From Bryobacterales bacterium (GTDB taxonomy: Bacteria > Acidobacteriota > Terriglobia > Bryobacterales > UBA6623): a stretch of 51,046 nt of DNA. Location: NCBI GenBank assembly GCA_028819575.1, contig JAPPLB010000195.1, positions 1-51,046 of the forward strand. Direction: 5' to 3'. Shown here piece after piece: positions 1 through 6,040 of this stretch. Position 1 is the stretch's first letter; the number at the start of each line of letters is the position of its first letter. Position numbers and translations under genes: made by a program. Under the pieces are notes generated by a model. That model was not told the origin of the DNA. It saw only the letters and a list, made by a program, of their open reading frames with translations, and did no database searches.

Positions 1-126
1 TTGCTCCTTCCCTTCTACCTCTTGTCCCCCTTTTTCTGTGGGACAGGCTCCTAGCATTGAAAGCCCCCGATGCCGGCCGAGCTATCGGAGCCTACTGCGC
101 CCGGAAGCGCACTCCGCGGCGCAGAA

Positions 127-1443
127 TCATTCGCGCCCCCTATTGCGAAGCAACTCCTGCAGCCGCTCCGCGATGCGCTTCTCGACCCCGCGCCCGGTCG
201 GATGGTAGTAGCGGCGGCCCCGCAACGACTCCGGCAGACATTCCATGTCGGTGACGGCGTCCTCGAAGTGATGCGCATGCTGGTAGCCCTTGCCGTAGCC
301 CCATTGCTCCATGGCGCTCGTGGGAGCATTGCGGAGCTGCATCGGTACCGGATCAGCCATCGAGTTCCTCACGTCTCGCTTGACATTCCCCAGCGCCCGA
401 TACACGGCATCCGACTTCGGCGCAATCGCCAAGTACACGGCCACCTGCGCAAGCACCAGATCTCCCTCCGGTTCGCCGATCAGTCGAAACGCGTCCACGG
501 CCGCCACGGCCTGCTCGAGCGCACGAGGGTCCGCCAAGCCGATATCCTCGGACGCCATCCGAACCATGCGGCGCAGAATGTAGATACGATCTTCACCGCC
601 CTCCAACATGCGGCCCAACCAATAGAGCGCTGCATCGGGATCGCTCGACCGCACCGACTTGTGCAACGCCGAGATCAAGTTGTAATGCTCTTCACCGGAC
701 TTGTCGTACAGGACCACCTTGCGCTCGAGCACATCCGTGAGCAGCCCTTCGGTGATCTCACCGGCAGGTGCTGAAGCGACGGCGGCTTCCAGCGTCGCGA
801 GAGCAGCGCGGGCATCCCCGTTCGAGAAGAGAGCCATCCGTTCCAGCAACTCATCGGAAACAGAAATCTCCCTATCTCCAAGACCGCGATCCTTGTCCTG
901 CAGCGCCGTTTTCAGAATGCGCACCAACTCATCGGCCGTGAGCGCGCGCAGAATGTGCACTCGACAACGCGAGAGCAGCGCCGAAATCACTTCGAAAGAC
1001 GGATTCTCCGTCGTCGCTCCGATGAGAATCACGTCGCCGCGTTCGACATAGGGAAGGAAGGCGTCCTGCTGGGCCTTGTTGAAGCGATGGATTTCGTCGA
1101 CAAACACGACAGTCCTGATCCCGACCCGGCGAGCACGCTCCGCATCGGCCATGACAGCCTTCACTTCCTTGATGCCGCTCAGCACTGCGCTGAACGGAAC
1201 GAACTGACCGCGACCGGCCTTGGCGATCAGGCGGGCCAACGTCGTCTTGCCGACGCCCGGCGGTCCCCACAGGATCATCGAGCCGAGTTGGTCCCGCTCG
1301 ATCTGCACGCGCAACGGCTTGCCCTGACCCATCAGATGCTCTTGTCCCATGAACTCGTCCAAGCGGCGCGGACGCATACGATCGGCAAGAGGCCTTCCAG
1401 CAATGTCTTCCGCAATCGGAGGAGGAGGCTCGAAAAGGCTCAC
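127..1443 (-). CDS. rarA: Replication-associated recombination protein A (RarA/MgsA AAA+ ATPase)
   Basis: RarA is a clamp-loader-like AAA+ ATPase that acts at stalled or gapped replication forks together with SSB. The 438-residue product has the usual family length. Visible motifs are Walker A GPPGVGKTT (about residues 60-68), Walker B VVFVDEIH (about 111-118) followed by RFNKAQQDAFLPYVE, and the sensor-like GATTENPSF (about 142-150). The C-terminal half carries the conserved segment around YWLGRMLEGGEDRIYI. The ATG at 1443 overlaps the stop of the upstream methyltransferase by 4 bases, so the two genes are probably translationally coupled. The coupling is seen; the cellular role is family knowledge. 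Confidence 0.96.
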   Translation of the reverse strand: MSLFEPPPPIAEDIAGRPLADRMRPRRLDEFMGQEHLMGQGKPLRVQIERDQLGSMILWGPPGVGKTTLARLIAKAGRGQFVPFSAVLSGIKEVKAVMADAERARRVGIRTVVFVDEIHRFNKAQQDAFLPYVERGDVILIGATTENPSFEVISALLSRCRVHILRALTADELVRILKTALQDKDRGLGDREISVSDELLERMALFSNGDARAALATLEAAVASAPAGEITEGLLTDVLERKVVLYDKSGEEHYNLISALHKSVRSSDPDAALYWLGRMLEGGEDRIYILRRMVRMASEDIGLADPRALEQAVAAVDAFRLIGEPEGDLVLAQVAVYLAIAPKSDAVYRALGNVKRDVRNSMADPVPMQLRNAPTSAMEQWGYGKGYQHAHHFEDAVTDMECLPESLRGRRYYHPTGRGVEKRIAERLQELLRNRGRE

Positions 1444-2276
1444 CGCATGCCCCTGTCGTTCCGGCTCTCGCCGGAGGCGGACCGCCGGCGAGACGCCTCA
1501 TAAAGGACAACAGCGGCCGCAGCCGAGACGTTGAGCGACTCCACGGCTCTGGTCGGGATCCGAAGGTCTTCGGCGGCGTCCCGCAAAGCCGGCCCGACGC
1601 CGTGCGCTTCCGAGCCCAGCACGATCACACAGCCTCGCTCGAATCGTGCTTTAGAAAGCGGTCTTTCCGCCCGCGGGGACGCTGCGAAGCAACAGAGCCC
1701 ACGCTTATCGATTTCGTCAATCAACTCCTCGGGTTCAAGGCCTTCGATGTGCGGAAGACGAAACAGCGAACCGGCCGAGGCCCGCAACGTCTTGGGATTC
1801 GCGGCGTGCGCGGTCCCCTTCAGCAAGACAACACCCGTTCCCCCAAAAGCCTCCGCGGTGCGCACTATCGTCCCGACGTTGCCGGGGTCTTGGATCGCGT
1901 CAAGAGCAACCACGAGAGGAACGCCCTTGAAAAGTTCATCGAGATCACATTTAGGAGGCTCCACGAGCGCCAGCACGCCTTGACTCGTTTCCGTGCTCGT
2001 GATCTGAGCGAACAAGTTGTCATCGACAATGCTGAGCGTCACATCACCATGACCGCGCAGCCTTGCTTCGACCTCGCGCCGCCTGCGCACTGCGGCAACT
2101 ACCGTGTCAACCTTGAGCCGACTCGCCAGCGCTTCGTCAAACAGACGTAAGGACTCAGCGACCCACAGGCCCTTTTTTGTCGCAGCGGACCGGGTCACTG
2201 CGCGGCGTACATCCTTGATGAGCGGATTGCTCGGACTTCGCAGCTCAGAAACGGGCCGGGCCAAGACGCAACTCAT
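1440..2276 (-). CDS. TrmH/SpoU family RNA 2'-O-methyltransferase
   Basis: This 278-residue protein is a SPOUT-class RNA ribose methyltransferase that would use S-adenosylmethionine on a tRNA or rRNA nucleotide. An N-terminal substrate-binding part (about 15-105) is followed by the knotted catalytic domain with its three motifs: DAIQDPGNVGTIVRTAEAFG (about 126-145), VLGSEAHGVG (about 219-228) and ESLNVSAAAAV (about 246-256). The target cannot be told from sequence; RlmB-like 23S modification is one possibility. It is the first gene of a two-gene unit with rarA (4-base overlap) and is divergent from the threonylcarbamoyl-AMP synthase gene, with 36-39 bases between their starts. Confidence 0.93.
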   Translation of the reverse strand: MSCVLARPVSELRSPSNPLIKDVRRAVTRSAATKKGLWVAESLRLFDEALASRLKVDTVVAAVRRRREVEARLRGHGDVTLSIVDDNLFAQITSTETSQGVLALVEPPKCDLDELFKGVPLVVALDAIQDPGNVGTIVRTAEAFGGTGVVLLKGTAHAANPKTLRASAGSLFRLPHIEGLEPEELIDEIDKRGLCCFAASPRAERPLSKARFERGCVIVLGSEAHGVGPALRDAAEDLRIPTRAVESLNVSAAAAVVLYEASRRRSASGESRNDRGMR

Positions 2277-2299
2277 CCTATCAGGGGTTTCGGACGTAA

Positions 2300-2305
2300 T
2301 AGAAT
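2300..2305 (+). promoter_or_regulatory. -10-like hexamer TAGAAT before the sua5-type gene
   Basis: TAGAAT ends 7 bases before a GTG (2313) and 10 bases before the in-frame ATG (2316). A GAGGAG at 2308-2313 sits too close to the ATG for normal Shine-Dalgarno spacing. No convincing -35 is visible. If active, the transcript would have almost no leader. Confidence 0.4.
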
Positions 2306-2315
2306 TCGAGGAGTG

Positions 2316-3119
2316 ATGTTAACCGGCATTTCTCACCACACGACGGTCGCAGCACACGATACGACCGCCATGACTTCGTTGCGCTTGCTCGCCGTGCTCG
2401 ACGTACTGTCAAGTACGCCTGCGCGCGCCAAGCGGCTCGCGCCTCGTCCTGACGGCCCTCTCACGCACTTCGCCTCGCCATGTGGTGAGAAATGCCGGTT
2501 ATTGCCCGTGGATCCTCGCCGGCCTGATTGGGGGAAGGTTCGCTGCATCGCAAGCGCGATTCGCCGCGGCGCCGTGGTTGCCATGCCTACCGACACCGTG
2601 TACGGGCTGGCAGCGAATCCGTATGACGACAAGGCCGTCCGGAGGCTTTTCCGCCTCAAGCGGCGTCCGGAGACGAAGCCAATCCTCTTGCTCATCGACG
2701 GGTGGCAGCGGCTGGCTCCGCTTGTCAGTACCTTCCCCCCTCGGTTTGAGGAGATTGCCTCCCGCTTCTGGCCGGGCCCGTTGACCGTTATTCTGCCGGC
2801 AAGCAAATCCGTTCCGGAACTCATCACGGCCGGGACCGGCAGCGTTGCGGTGCGCTGTCCCGGGTCACCCTTGATCCGGATGCTCAGCCGATCTCTCAGG
2901 TATCCCCTTACGGGCACAAGCGCCAATCTTTCAGGCCTTGCCGCGGCCACAACGGCGAAAGAAGTGATACGGCAGTTCGGCTCGAAGCTCTGTTATGTTG
3001 TCGATGGCGGCCGGTCGGCCGGCCGGCAGGTATCGACGATCGTCGATCTCAGCAGAGAGCCCTGCGTGATACGGTCCGGAGCCATACCGATCGAGGAACT
3101 GGATGCGTACCTGCGATGA
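2316..3119 (+). CDS. L-threonylcarbamoyladenylate synthase (Sua5/YrdC/YciO family) with an in-frame repeat-element insertion
   Basis: The enzyme makes threonylcarbamoyl-AMP from threonine, bicarbonate and ATP for the t6A modification of ANN-decoding tRNAs. The catalytic YrdC fold is clear from AIRRGAVVAMPTDTVYGLA, the KRRPETKPILLLI strand, FWPGPLTVILPA, VAVRCPGSPL and TGTSANLSG. The ATG at 2316 is followed after one codon by a 180-bp inverted-repeat element (2321-2500) that contributes 60 stop-free codons. Without it the protein would begin MLLPVDPRRPDWGKV, a normal N-terminus for short family members. The real start could instead be TTG 2502 or GTG 2508, downstream of the element. It overlaps the next gene by 4 bases. 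Confidence 0.9.
   Translation: MLTGISHHTTVAAHDTTAMTSLRLLAVLDVLSSTPARAKRLAPRPDGPLTHFASPCGEKCRLLPVDPRRPDWGKVRCIASAIRRGAVVAMPTDTVYGLAANPYDDKAVRRLFRLKRRPETKPILLLIDGWQRLAPLVSTFPPRFEEIASRFWPGPLTVILPASKSVPELITAGTGSVAVRCPGSPLIRMLSRSLRYPLTGTSANLSGLAAATTAKEVIRQFGSKLCYVVDGGRSAGRQVSTIVDLSREPCVIRSGAIPIEELDAYLR
2320..2501. repeat. MITE-like element, copy A (178 bp plus flanking TA)
   Basis: The ends form a perfect 20-base inverted repeat: AACCGGCATTTCTCACCACA at 2321-2340 and its complement at 2481-2500. The element proper, starting ACCGG and ending CCGGT, is bounded by TA at 2320-2321 and 2500-2501, consistent with a TA target duplication. A central hairpin (CGTACT at 2402-2407, AGTACG at 2412-2417) lies between the ends. 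It carries no gene of its own and is inserted inside the 5' end of the sua5-type gene. Confidence 0.88.
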
Positions 3120-3727
3120 GCGAAGAAGCCAAGCCACGCCGCCATCGACGATGGGTCGTTCTGCTTCTGATCGTCGCCGCTCTTGGCGCCGCCTACTTCT
3201 CGAAGGTCTATTACAGCGTTTGGCGCCAAGCCCGCATCGATGAGGCGCGGCAGGTAGATGTGATCGTCGTGCTGGGCGCGGCCCAATATTGGGGCCGTCC
3301 CTCACCAGTTCTTCGGGCGCGCCTTGACCACGCTCTCAAGCTCTACCGGGATGGCATTGCGCCACGCATCATCACGACAGGCGGCGTCGGCGAGGGAGCA
3401 GCCTTCTCTGAAAGCGAGGTCAGCCGCGAGTACCTATCCCAGCAAGGCGTTCCGGCTGAGTTCGTAACCGTCGAAACAGAAGGCAAGTCCACGGTTCAAA
3501 GCGCCCTGGCCGTCGCGGAAATCATGGACCGCATGGAGCTGCGCACCTGCGTCGTCGTCAGCGACGCCTACCACATTTTCCGAATCAAGCGCATGTTCGA
3601 GTCGCTGGGAATCGAAGTTTACGGTTCGCCGCGACGACCCCAGCAGATCAGCGCGTGGCGCAGACATTGGTTCTACGCCCGAGAATCCCTGGGTTACATT
3701 CTGTGGCGCGTCGGCATCCAAGTCTAG
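3116..3727 (+). CDS. YdcF/SanA/ElyC-like DUF218 membrane-anchored protein
   Basis: This 203-residue protein has one N-terminal membrane helix (about residues 13-30, WVVLLLIVAALGAAYF) followed by a DUF218 domain. Signature segments are VDVIVVLGAA (about 47-56), RARLDHALKLY, PRIITTGG and ESEVSREYLSQQGVP. The C-terminal VVVSDAYHIFRIKRMFESLG is also typical. Members such as SanA and ElyC affect envelope integrity and peptidoglycan or lipid-carrier metabolism, but their reaction is not settled. The ATG overlaps the upstream stop by 4 bases (ATGA). Its TAG stop (3725-3727) is partly supplied by the left boundary of repeat copy B. Confidence 0.88.
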   Translation: MSEEAKPRRHRRWVVLLLIVAALGAAYFSKVYYSVWRQARIDEARQVDVIVVLGAAQYWGRPSPVLRARLDHALKLYRDGIAPRIITTGGVGEGAAFSESEVSREYLSQQGVPAEFVTVETEGKSTVQSALAVAEIMDRMELRTCVVVSDAYHIFRIKRMFESLGIEVYGSPRRPQQISAWRRHWFYARESLGYILWRVGIQV

Positions 3728-4019
3728 CCTGCCTTTCTCACCACCCGACGGCCGAAGCACGCGAAAAAAGCCGTGTTTCGTGATTCGTGATTCGTGAAAA
3801 CCATTGGCTAGGCCTGGTTTGCTCCAGCAGAAATGTCTGACGGCCAGTGAACCGTTCAGGCCGTGATTCGTGTCTCGTGTCTCGTGTCTCGTGTCTCGTG
3901 ATTCATGAAAAACCTTAAAGGCCGTCTTGCGCGCGCCTTTTTCCTCCGCCCGGCTCGCGCCTCGTCCTGACGGCCCTCTCACCCACGTCGCCTCGCCAGG
4001 CGGTGAGAAAAGCAGGCTG
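3725..4019. repeat. MITE-like element, copy B, with internal heptamer arrays
   Basis: The left end AGCCTGCCTTTCTCACCAC (from 3726) and right end GGCGGTGAGAAAAGCAGGCTG (to 4019) are imperfect inverted repeats of the same family as copies A and C. The right half from about 3930 matches the other copies closely (CCTTTTTCCTCCGCCCGGC, then CTCGTCCTGACGGCCCTCTC). The central part is replaced by about 130 bases holding two CGTG heptamer arrays (3769-3800 and 3861-3909). It fills the gap between the YdcF-like and phosphatase genes. Confidence 0.85.
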
Positions 4020-4045
4020 GCGAAGGCCGTGACCATCACGGTTGA

Positions 4046-4051
4046 TAGACT
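4046..4051 (+). promoter_or_regulatory. -10-like hexamer TAGACT before the phosphatase gene
   Basis: TAGACT ends 8 bases before the ATG at 4060. Transcription from it would begin at or within a base or two of the start codon, leaving the intervening GAGG outside the mRNA. No clear -35 is visible. The alternative is read-through from upstream, with GAGG acting as a Shine-Dalgarno. Confidence 0.3.
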
Positions 4052-4059
4052 GAGGCGAG

Positions 4060-4737
4060 ATGCGTTTTGACCTCCTGATATTCGATCTCGATGGAACTCT
4101 GATTGACTCCAAACTGGACCTGGCCCTTGCCGTCAACGCTACCCGAGCGAACGCCGGGATGGAACCGATTCCCCATGAAGCGATCTACTCCTACGTAGGT
4201 AACGGCGCACCGAGATTGATTCGTAGTTCACTTGGCCCGAGCGCAACAGAGAGGCAAGCCGAGGAAGGGCTCCTCTATTTCTACCAGTACTACCGTGACC
4301 ACATGCTCGATAACACCTACCTGTATCCCGGTGTACGGGAGGGATTGGATCGGTTCGTGCAAACCGGGTCACGGCTCGCAGTGCTCACCAACAAGCCGGT
4401 TCGCTTCAGCGGTGAGATTATCGATCGTCTCGACCTCAGCCCCCTGTTCGAACGGGTCTACGGAGGAAACAGCTTCGACACGAAGAAACCCGACTCATAT
4501 GGATTGGAGCTATTGCTCACCGAGCTTGACGTACCCAAGGAGCGCGCCTTGATGGTGGGCGACAGTTCGGTGGACGTGCTGACCGCGAAAAACGCGGGGG
4601 TGGCATCCTGCGGCGTGACATACGGGCTGCGGCCGGAGACGTTGGAGGAACATCCTCCGGATATTCTGGCGCATTGCTTCGATGACGTTGTGGCGGCCGT
4701 TCTGGAAGCGCCGGCAGTCGCTCAGACGCCAACGTAG
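4060..4737 (+). CDS. gph: HAD-superfamily hydrolase, phosphoglycolate phosphatase-like
   Basis: This 225-residue protein is a HAD phosphatase with a helical cap. Motif I is FDLDGTLIDS with nucleophile D9 and acid/base D11. Motif II is LTNKP (T110), the motif III lysine lies in TKKPDS (about K143), and motif IV is MVGDSSVD (about 166-172). Length and motif spacing fit Gph, which hydrolyses 2-phosphoglycolate. Substrate assignment within the HAD family from sequence alone is not secure, and a pyrophosphatase PpaX-like role is possible. Its 3' end overlaps the converging ThiF/MoeB gene by 16 bases. Confidence 0.88.
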   Translation: MRFDLLIFDLDGTLIDSKLDLALAVNATRANAGMEPIPHEAIYSYVGNGAPRLIRSSLGPSATERQAEEGLLYFYQYYRDHMLDNTYLYPGVREGLDRFVQTGSRLAVLTNKPVRFSGEIIDRLDLSPLFERVYGGNSFDTKKPDSYGLELLLTELDVPKERALMVGDSSVDVLTAKNAGVASCGVTYGLRPETLEEHPPDILAHCFDDVVAAVLEAPAVAQTPT

Positions 4738-5747
4738 CGCGCGTAAATCCCGCGGGCGACAGCGGCGTCTTCAGTACCCTTGATGATCGCCCGTCCGTCC
4801 GGGAAGATCGTCATCTCGTAGGGATCACACTCGAACCGCAAGGCGTATGGATTCGCCCGGACTTTGCCGAGTGGCTCCAAAGTACGTCCAAGGCTCTCCA
4901 GGTCGATCGCAACATCGCGCTCGTGGACTTGCACCGCATTGCGGCCGCAGAGGGAAACCGGACGCCGGTTTGAAGACTCCAAATGCTTGAACCTATGCCC
5001 TTTGCACACAAGGCAGTCTGGGTTCTGCTCGAGCGAGGAGATTGTCTGAAACGTGTTCTTCCACACGTCGATCGACAACAGCCGCCGCTGGACGCACTCG
5101 GGCCTTCCGGCGAGAACCTTGATTGCATCGGCAACCTGCAGCGCGGCTACCACGGAGACAATGGAGTTGAGAACACCCGCCGTATCACAGGTCGGCTGGG
5201 GGTTGTCAGGAGGTTCGGGGAAAAGACAGGCGAGGCAGGCGCTCACGCCGGGCAGAACAGGCATCGTGACGCCGTAACTGCCCACAGCCGCACCGTAGAT
5301 CCACGGAATGCCGTGCTTGACCGCCACGTCGTTGAGCAGATAACGCAACTCGAAGTTATCCGCACCATCAAGAATGACATCGGCCCCGACCAGGATACGT
5401 TCGGCATTTCGGGCGGTCAGGTCGGCCACGATCGGATCCGTGCAGATTCGGGCATTGACGGCGGACAGACGGCGGGCCGCGGCGACGGCTTTGGGCAGGC
5501 TCTGGCGGGCATCGTCTTCATCGAACAGCCATTGCCGCTGCAGGTTGCTGAGTTCGACGTAGTCGCGGTCAACCAGAATGAGACGGCCGACGCCCGCCCG
5601 CGCCAGGGCGCTCGCCTGGGCAGTCCCGAGGGCTCCGCACCCAGCGACGAGGGCGGTCGAGGCAAGCAGTCGCTCTTGCCCCCTGAGGCCGATCTCGGTG
5701 AAGAGAATCTGCCGTGAATAGCGCTCTCTGTCGTCTGCTTCCAGCAA
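4722..5747 (-). CDS. ThiF/MoeB/HesA family sulfur-carrier adenylyltransferase
   Basis: Proteins of this family adenylate the C-terminal glycine of a ubiquitin-like sulfur carrier (ThiS or MoaD). The ATP-binding loop GCGALGT is at about residues 36-42. DRDYVELSNLQRQ (about 60-72) and DGADNFELR (about 127-135) are the nucleotide-site signatures. Zinc ligands are CLAC (171-174) and CLVC (245-248), and a catalytic-type cysteine lies in TCDTAGVL (C187). Residues beyond about 255 form an extra C-terminal domain starting around LCGRNAVQV, which reminds me of the longer ThiF proteins. The start is TTG at 5747. No thiS, moaD or other pathway gene is adjacent. Confidence 0.88.
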   Translation of the reverse strand: MLEADDRERYSRQILFTEIGLRGQERLLASTALVAGCGALGTAQASALARAGVGRLILVDRDYVELSNLQRQWLFDEDDARQSLPKAVAAARRLSAVNARICTDPIVADLTARNAERILVGADVILDGADNFELRYLLNDVAVKHGIPWIYGAAVGSYGVTMPVLPGVSACLACLFPEPPDNPQPTCDTAGVLNSIVSVVAALQVADAIKVLAGRPECVQRRLLSIDVWKNTFQTISSLEQNPDCLVCKGHRFKHLESSNRRPVSLCGRNAVQVHERDVAIDLESLGRTLEPLGKVRANPYALRFECDPYEMTIFPDGRAIIKGTEDAAVARGIYARYVGV

Positions 5748-5772
5748 GGATGCGTAGTCGGAACCCTGATCT

Positions 5773-5965
5773 TAACCTGCATTTCTCACCACCCGACGGT
5801 CGAAGCACACGATACAACCGCCATGACTTCGTTGCGCTTGCTTGCCGTGCTCAACGTACTGTTCAAGTACGCCTGCGCGCGCCTTTTTCCTCCGCCCGGC
5901 TCGCGCCGCGTCCTGACGGCCCTCTCGCGCACTTCGCCTCGCCATATGGTGAGAGATACAGGTTA
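5773..5965. repeat. MITE-like element, copy C (189 bp plus flanking TA)
   Basis: The ends are ACCTGCATTTCTCACCAC (from 5775) and ATGGTGAGAGATACAGGT (to 5963), imperfect inverted repeats. TA sits immediately outside at 5773-5774 and 5964-5965. The interior matches copy A nearly throughout, including the CGTACT/AGTACG hairpin, and has an additional CCTTTTTCCTCCGCC stretch. It lies between the divergent ThiF/MoeB and TamA-like genes, upstream of the latter's putative promoter. Confidence 0.9.
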
Positions 5966-6029
5966 ACAGCCCTTGCCTGGAGTGCGATTGCATCGAGGTT
6001 AAAGCAACGTGGATCCGGCAGGACCGTCT

Positions 6030-6035
6030 TATAAT
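6030..6035 (+). promoter_or_regulatory. Consensus -10 TATAAT five bases before the TamA-like start codon
   Basis: A perfect TATAAT ends 5 bases before the ATG at 6041, and no Shine-Dalgarno lies at a usable distance. The next in-frame start would remove the signal peptide. The arrangement predicts a leaderless mRNA for the whole outer-membrane assembly operon. No good -35 is visible at 16-18 bases. Confidence 0.5.
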
Positions 6036-6040
6036 CGTCA

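Noticed and set aside
1-126. Hairpin TGTCCC/GGGACA with a T-run after rarA
   Set aside because: The stem is only 6 bp with an 11-base loop containing the T-run, and no U-run follows the stem on the minus strand, so it is not a credible terminator.
2333-2950. Open frame of 205 codons on the minus strand over the repeat and sua5-type gene
   Set aside because: Antisense to a well-supported gene; part of it is the repeat element read backwards, which gives stop-free frames on both strands.
3769-3909. CRISPR-like array
   Set aside because: The repeats are 7-base tandem units without spacers of constant length and there are no cas genes.
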